Below, in pieces: positions 35,041 through 46,593 of a stretch of 64,000 nucleotides of DNA. The notes below the pieces were generated by a model. That model saw nothing but the letters and a program-made list of their open reading frames with translations, did not search any database and was not told the DNA's origin. This DNA comes from Strongylocentrotus purpuratus (lineage: Eukaryota; Echinodermata; Echinoidea; Camarodonta; Strongylocentrotidae): NCBI RefSeq assembly GCF_000002235.5, contig NW_022145597.1, forward strand, positions 25,374,423-25,438,422, read 5' to 3'. Made by a program: the position numbers and the translations under genes. Positions within the stretch are counted from its first letter, which is position 1. Each line of letters opens with the position of its first letter.

Positions 35041-35520
35041 TCCATTTTTCTCTAAGCCTAGAAATAAAATTCTAAATTTGTTGTGTATATGTTAGAAAGA
35101 GAACTTAAAGTGCTCTAACAACTATACTGTATACTTTCTGAATCGATGCCCAAACCTGAACAACCAGACGCAGTCTTTTTCTGATTGAGATGAGCTTCCC
35201 TTTTTGTTACAGATTTTTTATTCTTCTAAGCCAAGGATTCTAAACTTGGTGTGTTTTTGGTAGAAAGAGAACTAAAAAGGCTCTACCAACTACACTGTAT
35301 ACCTTCTGAATCAGTGCCTGAACCTGAACAACCAGGGGCCCGTTTCACAAAGCCTTTTTTCAACGCCAAATGACAAAAATCAGTGACAAATCTGCTGATA
35401 ACCAATCAGAAGCAAGGATTTCCGTAGCTTTTTAAAAAAATGGTCATTTGTCACTGATGACAAGTTTTGTGAAACGCCCCCCTGACGCGCTCTTTTTCTG
35501 ATTGAGATGAACTCCAGATT
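35041..35520. repeat. Tandem duplication (about 177-bp unit) with inserted MITE
   Basis: Two units each contain TTAGAAAGAGAACT or TAGAAAGAGAACTAAA, then CTGTATAC, TTCTGAATC, CCTGAACAACCAG and TTTTTCTGATTGAGATGA. Unit 2 is split after its AACCAG by the element at 35333-35484, while unit 1 is uninterrupted. Confidence 0.88.
35333..35484. mobile_element. Palindromic MITE family F, copy 1
   Basis: 152 bp, nearly palindromic, from CAGGGGCCCGTTTCACAAAG to TTTTGTGAAACGCCCCCCTG. It contains GATAACCAATCAGAAGCAAG. Related copies are at 45083-45231, 45231-45378 and 59159-59308, with a remnant near 53013-53030. Non-coding. Confidence 0.9.
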
Positions 35521-35689
35521 TTCTGTGTTTCATCAATAAATAAAAAATACCCATTTTTGACATGAGACAGATTTCTGCCACAAGCCCTGTTAATGATCTG
35601 TAGCGTGAGGGCCAGATGGCAACCGATCCCCGTAGTATTTATGATGACTTGAAGAGTGATGGAGAGAGTGTCAAAAGGAGGAAGAGTTA

Positions 35690-37830
35690 ATGGCTGTGTT
35701 CACATGGGACCGGAGTAGGTTTAAACTATAAGTTTGTGAACCATAACGTTATGAGCAACGATCCACTAACAATGACAACTGTTCACACAGGAATGCAAAA
35801 GGAGTATTCAGAATTAACTACAAGCCAAAGAAAGCGTTCATTTTAACTACAAGGTGGAGTAAACTCAAATTTAATTGCGTCCGGCACATAACTTAGAGTT
35901 AGGACCCCACTCTGCTCGTAGTTATTGTGCAACCCTTAAAATCTGTGAGTGCGTCTGCACGGTCCCTAAAGATAGCTTTGAAGTTTAAAACCATGACCTA
36001 AACCTGATTTTAACCAACAGTCGTGTGAACCTCACTGAGGTTTTTTGACGTGTACCATTTTCAAACAATTAAAAGCCAAGCTTGTTTTACAAGTTTCCCA
36101 AATGTGTGATTAGGTAAACCAGAGCCTCATACTAACTTCTAAGATCAAATTGAAAATCAGTTTTCTTAATTAGCTGTAAATGCTCTGAGTTGACTCTTTA
36201 GTAGGGGTAGGGAAATCCAGAAATTGAGAAACAAAAATTGACCCCTTTTACTTTCACCAACACTCAAAACCTTAAGAATGTGCAATTTCATCAATTTTTA
36301 ATGGATTGTTGCACTATTAACTACAGAATCATGCCAACAGAATTATATTGAAGTGGGGAGATAATATGATATCAATTACAGTGCAAAAATCCTTTAACTC
36401 ATCATACAATTAGGATGATATATGAGTTTCAACCTCTAAAAGGCTTTTACCAAAACTATGTATAACCTTTAACGATATGTACTTTTCATTAACCATTTTA
36501 AACTAGATTACTGCTCAATTAACTACAGACGAATGCTGACAAACACTGCTGAAGTTGCCAGATATGGAACAAAGTAGGTTGAATGAATAGCACAAGTTCA
36601 GTATGGCCGAGAGTAATGGATTAGTCAAATAAATTTTGTATCACATCGTTAGCTTCCAATAGTGGGACGAGATTATTGGTATTATGCATGGAGAGACAAG
36701 CTAATAATGATTGATGATGATGGTAATAATGAGGTTAGGAGCGAGTGCAGGATGTCCAAGCTTGAAAGGGGGGGGGGGGGCTTGAGATCCATATATTGTT
36801 TTAGTCATCTCATGCACATGCAATTAGCATGAATGAATAATAATAATTGCATGAATCATAGTTGGTCTCCAGTACTATTGACTGTAGGACAGAAAGTTGA
36901 ATGTAAATAATGAGCATATTTATTGATTTCGTTACCTGGGGAGGGGGGGGGGGGGAATCGGTGTCTGCTGAGAGAGGGGGCATAATTTTAATGCCACAAA
37001 TCATATACAGACGGGGTAATAAGGTAATAAGTGTCGAAGTAGTTATTGATTTAAGCTAGGTTGGCGGTAGTAGTTATAAATTGATTGTTAATTAGTCAAA
37101 ACTGGAGATATAATTAATAACTATGTACAGAATAAACGGTATGATGTCAAAGCAGACTTTACTTTATTTACATTACTTTATCAGGAATGATGATAAGACA
37201 GATCAAACATAAATGTAATATGAATGCTGTAATCATGGCAACAAGGTAAATATTTGTAAATGTTTAATAAGCCAATAACTATGATATGTTCATTCTTGAA
37301 TGGATCTTATCTGTTGACCCCATGCCAGATCCCTACAGTCAACTGTGAATAGGACCCCAGGATTGTCTAGACCAGAAATACTAGTAATATACGATTCCCC
37401 TCTTAGCCTTGTCAAACTGAACCAGGTTCACACTCAGATAGGACCATACATGTATGTTATAGAAGCAAATTCCAAAAATAACTTATTTGGATAGGTCCTG
37501 TGTACAAACAATTCATTTGTTTATGTTGTATATCTCAAATTAGATCTAGACGTATAGGTATGACATTTCTATACAAACGCATCGTCTAACTTACAATGTA
37601 AGAATGGTTCAGAAATGTTTCCATTATTCTCGCAAGAGTCACAACCACTGCTGATGTGACCTTGGAGGTATACTCTGCCTGCGGACCAACGTACCTTATG
37701 TAGTTCACTTGAATGAAACAGTGGTCTTACCAAGGATGGTCTGGCTAAGGACACACTTAATTTTCTAGTGAGAACAGGGTCTTGAACACACCTGCTCCTG
37801 CCCCACTGACATCTGAGTCATTCTCTTTGC
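35690..37830. other. Non-coding stretch
   Basis: No gene seen. Poly-G runs lie at about 36769-36780 and 36943-36954. Words like GTTCACA and GTGTGAAC recur at 35708, 35782 and 36020, hinting at old repeats. Otherwise AT-rich. Confidence 0.5.
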
Positions 37831-37899
37831 CAAGGACATGGGCAAATTGATTTTGACGCCCCTTACATTTCCTACATGTACGTTCCCTTTTTCATTCTT

Positions 37900-38155
37900 T
37901 GTGTCTTTCCCCTCTCCCTCTCTCCCATTTTTCTACCCACCGCTCCCTCCCCCTCCTCACTCTCTCTTTCTGATTCACCTAATTTCCTCTCTTTTTCTCT
38001 CTCATTCACTCCTCTCCTCTCTCTCTCTCTCTTATTCTCTTTCTCTTTCTCTCCATCCCTCCCACTTTCTCTTTCTCCTTCTCTCTCTCTCTATCTCTCC
38101 TTCTTTCTCTCTCTCTCTCTCCTTCTTTCTCTCTCTCTCTCTCTCCCTCTTTCTC

Positions 38156-38215
<60 letters not shown>
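37900..38215. repeat. Long pyrimidine-rich tract ending in (CT)26
   Basis: CT, CTTT and CCCT units run for about 300 bp and finish in a pure CT run at about 38162-38213. Large Ser/Leu open frames across it are artefacts. Confidence 0.95.
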
Positions 38216-38219
<4 letters not shown>

Positions 38220-38429
38220 TTCCTAGATCATTCCCATGCATGCGCCCCTACCCTGGATGCTAGGGAGTGTACTAGCTGGCACACCTGGGCACACCTGGGT
38301 GAGCCGACAATGGGAGTGATTAATCATAGTCCTACCTGTTTCATTTCATGCTGCCTTTTTTCCTGCCTTTTTCCTGCCTTTTCCTCCCTTGCATACTGTT
38401 CCAATCTCGGTTTGCCTGCATAGCTGTCT

Positions 38430-38558
38430 CTCCCTTTGTCTCTTTCTGTTTGTTTGTCTGTCTCTTTCTCTCACTCTCTCTCTCCTCTCCCTCGTTCTGT
38501 CTGTCTCTCTCTCTCTCTCTATCTCTCTCTCCCCATCTCTCTCTCTCCCCCTCTGTCT

Positions 38559-38593
<35 letters not shown>

Positions 38594-38640
38594 CCCCCCC
38601 CCCCCCTCTCTCTCTCTTTCTATCTATCTATCTCTAACTT
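38430..38640. repeat. Second CT-rich tract with poly-C
   Basis: CTGT and CT repeats interrupted by a C run near 38596-38606, followed by a short CTAT run. Confidence 0.92.
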
Positions 38641-38879
38641 TTTGTTTTATTTATTTGTTGCAAATTAGCTCTGCAGTGGTTTAATTTTTGTACCCACTCT
38701 TCTACTCTTAAAAACTACTATTTTATTTGCAAGAGCAGTTTTTGAGATTTCCAGGGTTGCGTCGCTCAACGCTCCTGCCTGATTACACTATTTTTTTCTG
38801 CTGATCACCTTTTTAATGAGTAAAATGTCCAACACTTAATCGTTAAACAACGTTAAATAACTGAAAGTGGAGTTATGGA

Positions 38880-39170
38880 GAACCTTTTTTCATCCCCTCG
38901 GCCAATCACCACGTCATCGTCATAGACCGTAGCATGTGACAGTATCTAATGAAGGTCGAAAAGGCTACAGGAGATTATTCTCCGTAGGATCATCACAGCT
39001 ATCGGTAAACCTCATTAATTTCTACCCACCCGTCTTATTCAGACCTTGACGAAAACGAGGCAGCTTGTTTGCCGCTTGGTTAATGATGTTTGTTGCCCTC
39101 ATCCATGTAATGGTCGCCCCCAACTCCCTGTCACAGGCCGTCAGTTAGGGATGGCTACACGAGGCTGACA
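38880..39170. promoter_or_regulatory. GC-richer unique block
   Basis: Unique sequence with more C, G and CpG than its flanks (CACGTCATCGTCATAGACCG near 38909). No exon recognised. Possible regulatory region on composition alone. Confidence 0.15.
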
Positions 39171-39952
39171 GTGTGTGTCAATATGCGGCCATGCCTATTA
39201 TATGCAACACCAATTGGTGACACTATCAACACATCAAAAGTGAGATTATGTCATTGGAAAGGAAATTGTCAAGTAGGTTTCTAGCTTGCCCTACCTAGCA
39301 ACACCTACCTTGTATGTAATGAATGCAGTTCATACTCCGACTGTTGAGATACAATGCATGCAGAACAGGTGAATGGAATCATTCATATGGAGGCACTTCA
39401 CAAAGTCATATATGCGTTAAATTTGGTTACATCGTGGAAATGGCCTCTTAGATCATGGCAATCAAGATTTCATTCTAGCAAAACAATGTACGTGCATGTT
39501 AAAGAAGTTCATTGATTGAAATTTGACTATATAAAAGTCGTTATTTTCTTATTGATTGTTCAAATTAACCTAGGTATGCACATTTGTCAGTTTGTGAAAC
39601 CAGCTAAAAAAATGATGCTATATTTGCCACCTGGGACAATTTGTGAAAATAACCATAGTTATCCCCTAGCAAATATGAACAGCTTTAACAGGAGTTTTTA
39701 AATTTTGTTTAAAAGCTCTGATGCTGATATAATCTGAAGAGACACATGAATAGAATAAAAGGGGTTACAATAAACAACACACTCTTGCTCTGGAAAATTC
39801 CGGCTGAAGAATTCCAAGATCGTCTCGGAGATGAATGCGTCATTAAGATTAATGTAGAATAAATGCAATCAGTCAGTTTAGATTAAGATTTCAAATGATA
39901 TGGGCTCCCAATAGACTGCAGGCCTATTAGCTACACAGCCTACCACTTTCCT

Positions 39953-40310
39953 TTAAAGGTAACATCGACTTCTGGCCATGCAATCAGTCTGTAACAGAAA
40001 CTATTCAGAACGGATGGTTTAATAGTAAACAGTACTCACTGTATATTTTTTGAGGACTTAAAATCATTGAAATGAAACAAATTGATTTAATCGTGCTGAG
40101 AACGGCTCATAGTATAAGACACCGGACACAAATGTGGAACTACACACACACACACGCACGTATCAGAAATCGGTCAAAAGTTTCAAACATATCTTTATAA
40201 AAATGAGTGTAAGTAGAGAGGAATCTTTTTCAGATGATTTTCCTGTTATAATTTACTTTCACATCAGAACAAAAGATTAGAAACCTCACCAAAATGCAAC
40301 TTTCTCTTAA
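39953..40310. mobile_element. TTAA MITE family B, diverged copy
   Basis: 358 bp from TTAAAGGTAACATCG to TTTCTCTTAA. It shares the AGAGGAATCTTTTTCAGATGA segment and the final CAACTTTCTCTTAA with other members. The middle is diverged and carries a CA run. Confidence 0.6.
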
Positions 40311-42535
40311 AAATATTATCTCTCAATACTTCTTCAATTATGATTATATTTATAGCTTCAATTTAACCCCGGATGCTGTGTCAATCCTTCTCAGTCATAT
40401 TCCTTTGTCATGTTTTTACATATATTAGATGGCAGTGTTTGCTTCTGCATTAAGCTAAAGAAGAATGAATGCAAACACCATATCCAATTTATTGATTTCT
40501 AATTTAGGTTTTACTATCTTCTGCTGATGGCCAAAAGGTTGGGAAGTCATATTTTTATTTGTGAAAGTCTATCAGATGGTAAATCCAAAAAGTGATTTTT
40601 AAAATTACTTTTATTTTGGATTATGAATAGCAAAATCATTTTTGAAATCATTTCTCTGTAGTCATTTTCTTCAGAACAAACAATTCATATGACAAGAAAA
40701 ACAACTTTAATATCCACTTAGGGTCTAATTGGCCTGTTTGTTCTCCTTCTTGTATTTTGTTTTCTAATTGTTTTTTAAATCTCCCCATTGACTTCGATTT
40801 CTCTGAAGCAGTGTCTCCTGTGCTTGAAGGGAATGATTGCCTCGCACATTCAGTTTATAGACAGAAGTAAAAAGGCAATTATCTCTGAAAGTATATTTCT
40901 TGGGAATTGGGCATCATCAAGAGGATTTTACAAGTAGAGGAGCAGTTAAGAGGGGGTGGGAGTGTTATAAATCTAAGAACTCATTAGTGGTGAATTTTCA
41001 AAAAAGTACCGGTAATCTCTTTAAGATGCAGAGACAGACAGAGAAATGAACAGAAGTTAAAAGTGTTCTACAAAGATTATATTGATTTATTTGATTATGG
41101 ATTATTATGGAGAAATGGAAGAAATAAAGTAATGAAATGAGACAAGTATGATGCCACCGAAGCATCTTTGACCCCAGAGATTCATTGGACGGATGCAAAT
41201 AAATCAAGCATGCATGATTGCGAGAGATAATTTACTTCTGAAGCTGGGTGACAGTCATAGGAAGGCAAGAGGGTAATTTTAAATCTGGAGCCATGTTCAA
41301 AGATGAAGAAAAAAAATCTAGATTTGAAACTAGTTATGAGTTCTGATTTATGATGGAATTTTGATTTCTTGCAGAACCCTATGAAATTTTCCTTTGATGC
41401 TAAAGACTGCTTAAGTATATCATAATGTAATGGAATAATTTAAGTATATTGACAAAAATTATGACAATAATCATAATAAAGATGATGATTTATAATGATA
41501 ATAAATATGAATATAATGATAGTAATGAATGAATATAATAAAACTAATGAATATCATAGTAATAACATTATGCCAATTGATTTTTACAGAAATAATACGC
41601 ATAATAGACATTGATTTTACATTTTCATCAAACTTTATATCATTTTGTTTTCGTTTATTAAAGTCATGATGTAATGAACTTTGAATAGTTTGTGTCCAAA
41701 CTCAGATTGATGAATAGGAGAATTTTATATTTCTATAAAGATTTTTGATTATAGAAAATTTATTGTTATGTAAATTTAAGTTGATTAGTTGTTTACCAAG
41801 GTTGCCTCTTGTAGGTTTTGATGACCCGTGCTCGAACACAGATTTTCACCCGTTTGCAATGTTTTAAAATCAAAGATTGTAATGCTGGCTGTGCATACCA
41901 ACTTTGGGTACGTGCGTGATTTGAATGCGCTTGCACATGATCTCATTCAAGTCGCCCGAAGGCTAATGGGCAAGTGGGTTTGTATCACCCCCAGGATATT
42001 GTCTCCCCTAGACAAGGGGAATAACAAAGCGAGGTAATGAACCCTCCTTCTTGCCCTATCTACGGTGTTTTCATAGCGGGTTTCAATATTCACATCCAAT
42101 ATTCAATGACATGGGACTTGTTTTGAAATGTATTTGAGCTGTGGTCCCACACACTGATTACCGCGTTGTGTTGGATCGCATTTTCTGTGCTGATGCTGTG
42201 CAGTGTTGTATAGGAAAGGGGTTGGGATTGGGGATAGGTCATTGGAGATAGAGCAGAGGGAACGGACCCTTTTATGGGGCTCATTTCTAAATGAGATGAA
42301 ATATGGTTTAGCTGTACTATGCAGTCCCATTTACTGAGTAATATTGCATGCTAGCTGTCTCACTACCCCTACTGTTCTGCTACACTCAATGTGTTATTGG
42401 GAAAGGGTGGAGATAGATGTACCAGTAGTGGATACAGCAAAACCCCAAACCTTAGTCACTCGTAAACAAGAGCTATTTACAAGGCAAGAAAAATTAACAA
42501 AATGCAAATGTGCAGAGCTGGATCAGTTGTGGTTC
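40311..42535. other. Non-coding stretch
   Basis: Very AT-rich, with ATAATGAT-type low complexity at 41440-41580. Positions 41860-42050 have higher GC and a 69-residue open frame without recognisable homology. No RNA gene seen. Confidence 0.5.
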
Positions 42536-42537
42536 AA

Positions 42538-42784
42538 CAATTTCGCAACATGAACCATTCACAAACCTCACAAGCATTTCATGAGTGCAGCTCCGTCTGG
42601 TTTTGAGAAAACAGTCCAATGGGAACAGGCCGTGTCTTAGAGCAAGATGAAGATGAATTTTGCGGCATGAACCATTTGTGAACTTCACAAGCATTTAATG
42701 AGTGCAAAACCGTCTGGTTTAGTGGTAGTTATTAGGAAACAGTCCAGTGTGAACAGACCACGTCTTAGAGCAAGATGAAGAAGT
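42538..42784. repeat. Tandem duplication, 117-128 bp unit
   Basis: CATGAACCATTCACAAACCT at 42549 and CATGAACCATTTGTGAACTT at 42666 start two units. Both pass through CACAAGCATTT, ATGAGTGCA, CCGTCTGGTTT, GAAACAGTCC or GAAAACAGTCC, GTGTCTTAGAGC or CGTCTTAGAGC, and AAGATGAAG. Unit 2 has about 11 extra bases after GTCTGGTTT. Confidence 0.92.
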
Positions 42785-43199
42785 ATGGTGATCAATTTTT
42801 TGGGTGCTTATGATTGATGATCTGGCCATCTTGATCAATATCGCTCGCATATTCATGACGTGGAGGAAAATAGTGCAGCACTCTAATTTAGATGAGAGCG
42901 ATAATGAAATGAGCAAGTGAGTGAGTGAGTGAGTGATGTCAGGTTTGGGTAAAGAGCAGAGAAAATTTAAGATGGAGAAGAGGAGATGAGGGGCGATGAG
43001 AGGGGGATGGGTGAAAGGAGAGGGAAGGTTGATGAAAGAAAGAAAGGAAAAGGGCAAGACTTTTTAATAGTCAGGGGTATGTGATGATGTAAGATATGGA
43101 GAGAGATGGGAGAACAGAATTGTAGATACATTGAGGTAGAAAGATTTGGACAAGTGAAAATACTGAGAGAGAAATGAAGATTGGAAAGATGGAGGAACA

Positions 43200-43279
43200 G
43201 AAAGAGGAGAGAGAGAGACGGACAGACATAGACAGACAGACAGACAGGCAGATAGAAACTGAGAGAGAGAGAGATAGAA

Positions 43280-43330
<51 letters not shown>

Positions 43331-43440
43331 AATAGAGATGGAGAGTGGAAGAAAGAGATCCAGGGAGAGATTGTGAGTGAGGGATGGAGATACAGGGTAT
43401 GACAAGGATCAAGAGTTAGAGTGAAAAAGAATTGGGGAGC

Positions 43441-43486
<46 letters not shown>
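43200..43486. repeat. GA/GACA/GATA simple-repeat tract
   Basis: Pure GA runs at about 43283-43312 and 43446-43486, with GACA and GATA units between. The 204-residue minus-strand frame is low-complexity and not a gene. Confidence 0.95.
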
Positions 43487-43490
<4 letters not shown>

Positions 43491-43629
43491 AGGTAAAAAT
43501 TGGAGGGAACATGGACATATGAAGATCAAATAAAATATACTGGGTATACTTTCCAAACTTATTCTTTTTTTGGATTACCAAAGCTTTACTCTTGTTTTTT
43601 CAATTTGTAGAGTTGCATATAGTGAACTA

Positions 43630-44487
43630 TATTTGGCTCCCAAGGCAGAAATCTGCCGTGGCTGCAAGAGTCCATACTGGACCGATATCAGTCTCTCATT
43701 CCTCTCTTCATCGTAAGCCGATCATTGGCAAGCTAGTGAGCCAGCCCTCTCTCAATTTGGCTTCATAAAGACCGAAGCAAACTCATCCCTGCCATGCCCG
43801 CCTTCAATGTACTTTCAATAAAGCTGTTTTATTTTTCTCACTCTAAGTTGATCAACCTTCTTTTCTTCTCTCACCTCTCTGCACAGATTGCCAATTATAT
43901 AACTTCACAGCGGGACGCCTCTAACAAACTTCATTTTGATCAGAGCGATACGGCGGTGAGCTTGGCATAGCAAGGCATCCGATTGATTGCTCGTGAGAAG
44001 ACACCCTCACTGGTTGAGACGATGCCAAGCCCTTACGCATCCTTGCAGCATTCATGAATGGCTTCGCGGATCCGGCGCTGTATGATTCGAGCAAGGCCAG
44101 CGGAATGCTTGTGGATGGATGAACTAGGCTGACTTTGATGAGGTCGTCGTAGTGTAGGTTATTTAGCAAGAAAAGTATAACACCTTGATGCTGTTGGGCA
44201 GCTCTTAAGAATGGTGCAGAGAAGTTATGCAGGTGGTTTCTAAAAAGCTGGAAATTGTACTGTGGATAACCTTGGACCAAACTTGATCAAGCTTTGAAGC
44301 AATGCCATGGTTTTATCTTGAATGAAGTGATTTATTTTCTTCATAAGTTAATTTCTATATCTTGAGACACAGTTTAAACATTTTTCCTCTAATAGCTACG
44401 AGAAACAAGTTAATTAGTAGTTGTCGTACAGTTCAGCCAGAACGATTGTACCGAAGAGGAGTCGCGACATATGATTTGTTTTCCCCC
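43630..44487 (+). promoter_or_regulatory. Upstream region of the HS6ST gene
   Basis: GC rises towards the gene. No TATA box or start site can be named. A pyrimidine run followed by AATAG (44381-44395) is a good splice-acceptor candidate, which would place the transcription start in an unseen upstream exon and make 44396-44487 5' untranslated sequence. The open frame on the minus strand at 43921-44280 is not recognisable. Confidence 0.35.
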
Positions 44488-45056
44488 ATGCGAGGGCGCA
44501 TCTTAGATGTTTTGATCGGTAATCGTGATCCAGACGTCTTCTCTGTCATGCAGCCGTTCCCGACGATCCTGCGCAAGTGGCGATACGGCTTTGTCTTGTC
44601 CCTGCTCCTGACCCTGGCCCTGATCATCTACAACTGCTCGACGGAGCACAAGTATGTCCACTATGCCACGGGCCGTCACTCCCTCTCCATCACCTCCACC
44701 CAGCTACACCAACCGTCGGAGTACCATCACCAGAACTTCCCCGATGATGTCCTCGACCGCGACCTGATCTTCCACATCAACGGTAACGATGTCATCGTCT
44801 TCCTGCACATGCAGAAGACGGGCGGGACGACCCTCGGGAAGCACCTGACGCGGAACCTGGACCTGAGCTCGCCGTGCGAGTGCATCAAGACCCACAAGCG
44901 GTGCTCCTGTTACCGTCCTTCGAGCAAGCACCAGATATGGCTCTTCAGCAGGATGTCGACAGGCTGGCTTTGTGGCCTTCATGCAGACTGGACAGAGCTG
45001 CAGGGCTGTGTACCAGAAGCAATGGATAAGAAGGAGAGGATTAAAATCAGGAGGAG
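44488..45056 (+). CDS. HS6ST: Heparan-sulfate 6-O-sulfotransferase, exon 1
   Basis: Encodes the N-terminal half of a type II Golgi enzyme that moves sulfate from PAPS to the 6-O position of glucosamine in heparan sulfate. The first in-frame ATG (44488) gives MRGRILDVLIGNRDPDVFSV; a second ATG is at 44548. A short basic stretch (RKWRYG) precedes one membrane segment at about residues 34-48, then a stem. Catalytic-domain landmarks are DVIVFLHMQKTGGTTLGKHL with the PAPS 5'-phosphosulfate loop at residues 107-115, CSCYRP, and WLFSRMSTGWLCGLHADWTE. The exon ends two bases into codon 190 at a GTAAGG donor. The exon is GC-rich against AT-rich flanks. The open frame continues upstream of 44488 without an ATG, so an upstream coding exon joined at 44396 cannot be excluded. 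Confidence 0.95.
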
Positions 45057-45808
45057 GTAAGGTTCCCTGAAGTACTGTCCATGAGGGCGTTTCACAAAGC
45101 GTTTTTTCAATGACAAATGACAAAAATCAAAGACAAATCTGCTGATAGCCAATCAGGAGCAAGTATTTCAGTAGCTTATAACAAAAACCGTCTTTTGTCA
45201 CTGATGACAAGTTTTGTGAAATGCCCCCCTGGGCCCTGTTTCATAAAACTTGATATCAATAACAAGTTACAAGAATTGTTATAAGCTACTGAAATCATGG
45301 CATCTGATTGGCTGAGAACAAATTTGTCATAGAAATCCAGCATTTGTTAGAGATAACACATTTTATGAAACAGGCCCAAGATTTGATGATTACATACAGC
45401 CTCAAAAGCCGACCTTGGCTAAACTGATCATGTAAATGAATGGCAAGAAGCAATATTTAGGGGTTAAGTAAAATGTAATATATACAGCATAAATGAGTGG
45501 CAAGAGGCATTATTTGGTCTCGTTAACATTCTTTATAATGGGCTTACAGCCTCATACCTAAAATAGTTTTGATACATATTTAGCCAGAGATCATTTGAGG
45601 CTATTTGCAATTGACACTTTTAAAAGCACTTTTATGCATCGTATCACTTCTCTTCAAACCATATCCTTTCAATATTTTCATTATTTCATCATCATCTGCA
45701 GGAACTCTTTTTCTAAAACTCTCATTGAAAGAGATGTCACTTATCGATGATGAGGTATGGAAATTTCTGTTTGATCTATTTTTTTTTCTTTTTCTTGTAT
45801 CACTGCAG
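45057..45808 (+). other. HS6ST intron (752 bp)
   Basis: Starts GTAAGG and ends in a pyrimidine-rich stretch followed by CACTGCAG. It interrupts the Arg codon just before YFYITMVRNP. As I recall, vertebrate HS6ST genes also have an intron just before the equivalent FYYIT segment; the exact phase should be compared. It carries two adjoining family F palindromic elements. Confidence 0.92.
45083..45378. mobile_element. Two adjoining family F palindromic MITEs
   Basis: The first (45083-45231) runs from GGGCGTTTCACAAAG to TTTTGTGAAATGCCCCCCTG. The second (45231-45378) runs from GGGCCCTGTTTCATAAAACT to TTTTATGAAACAGGCCC. Both share the interior words AAGCTACTGAAAT/AGTAGCTTATAA and a CCAATCAG or TGATTGG. 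They are related but clearly diverged subfamilies sitting end to end. Confidence 0.85.
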
Positions 45809-46424
45809 ATATTTCTACATCACCATGGTACGCAACCCCGTTTCAAGGTACATCAGCGAATGGAGGCACACGCAGCGGGGGGCCACGTGGAAGATGACAC
45901 GCCACATGTGCGGTGGACACGTCGCATCGGAGGAAGAGATCCCACGGTGCTTCAAAAGCAGTACGTGGATGGGCGTGTCGCTGCAAGACTTCATGGCCTG
46001 CCCGTCCAACATGGCCAACAATAGACAAACGCGCATGCTCGCGGACCTCAAGCTCGTTAATTGCTATAACAAGACGGGGATGTCGATGCAGGAGCGGAAC
46101 CTCATCATGCTGTCCAGTGCAAAGGCAAACCTGGAGAGCATGGCTTTCTTTGGGTTGACGGAATTCCAGCGCGAATCGCAGTACTTGTTTGAGAGGACGT
46201 TTAAGATCAACTTCAACACCCCCCTATATCAGGCCAATCTGACCATAGCAAACGCCTCGCCGATACAGGACTCGGAGGTGGAGGGGGTGCGGGCGGTGAA
46301 CCCTCTGGACCTGGAGCTATATGCCTTCGCCAGGGACCTTTTCTTCCAGCGGTATAACTTCATGAAACTCATGGAGAAACAGGAGCGAGAGGATAACATT
46401 CATCACGTCAGGATCAACAGCTAA
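45809..46424 (+). CDS. HS6ST: Heparan-sulfate 6-O-sulfotransferase, exon 2
   Basis: Completes codon 190 and encodes residues 190-394 of a 394-residue protein. It opens YFYITMVRNPVSRYISEWRH, holding the 3'-phosphate-binding motif of PAPS sulfotransferases (R198 and S202 by this count). It continues with the family signatures QRGATWK, MANNRQTRMLADL, CYNKTG and MAFFGLTEFQRESQYLFERT. The end has an aromatic and basic helix, then KQEREDNIHHVRINS and TAA. There are N-glycosylation sequons at NKT, NLT and NAS. Human HS6ST1 is about 411 residues; the tail here is shorter than in vertebrates, which extend past the catalytic domain with a charged region. Confidence 0.96.
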
Positions 46425-46525
46425 CAGTGACTCATGTCTGAACTCAAAGACTATCACAGCCCATGTTTCACTTTCACACGCACAGCACCGTTATCAAGTA
46501 CACAAAATAGATCAAAATCGTCCGT

Positions 46526-46593
46526 TTGGAGCCAGGGGGGCGATAATTCATTTACTTGGACACAAAGTTAGGCCCTTCTGGCTTTAAACAGAC
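46526..46593. repeat. GCCAGAAGGGCGTTAAC hairpin family, copy in likely 3' UTR
   Basis: The left arm TTGGAGCCAGGGGGGCGATAA pairs with the right arm AAAGTTAGGCCCTTCTGGCTTT, followed by AAACAGAC. It lies 102 bp after the HS6ST stop, so it would be transcribed as an RNA hairpin. Confidence 0.75.

Noticed and set aside
37838..38263. 141-residue plus-strand frame
   Set aside because: Reads CT-rich simple repeat.
41828..42040. 69-residue frame in a GC-richer patch
   Set aside because: No recognisable domain, no splice signals that stand out; could not be supported as an exon.
42967..43581. 204-residue minus-strand frame
   Set aside because: Reads GA/GACA/GATA simple repeat.
43921..44280. 119-residue open frame on the minus strand just upstream of HS6ST
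   Set aside because: No recognisable domain, no start or splice context that convinces, and it lies in the likely HS6ST upstream region. The frame assumption is not enough.
44704..45123. 139-residue minus-strand frame over HS6ST exon 1
   Set aside because: It is the antisense shadow of a GC-rich coding exon.
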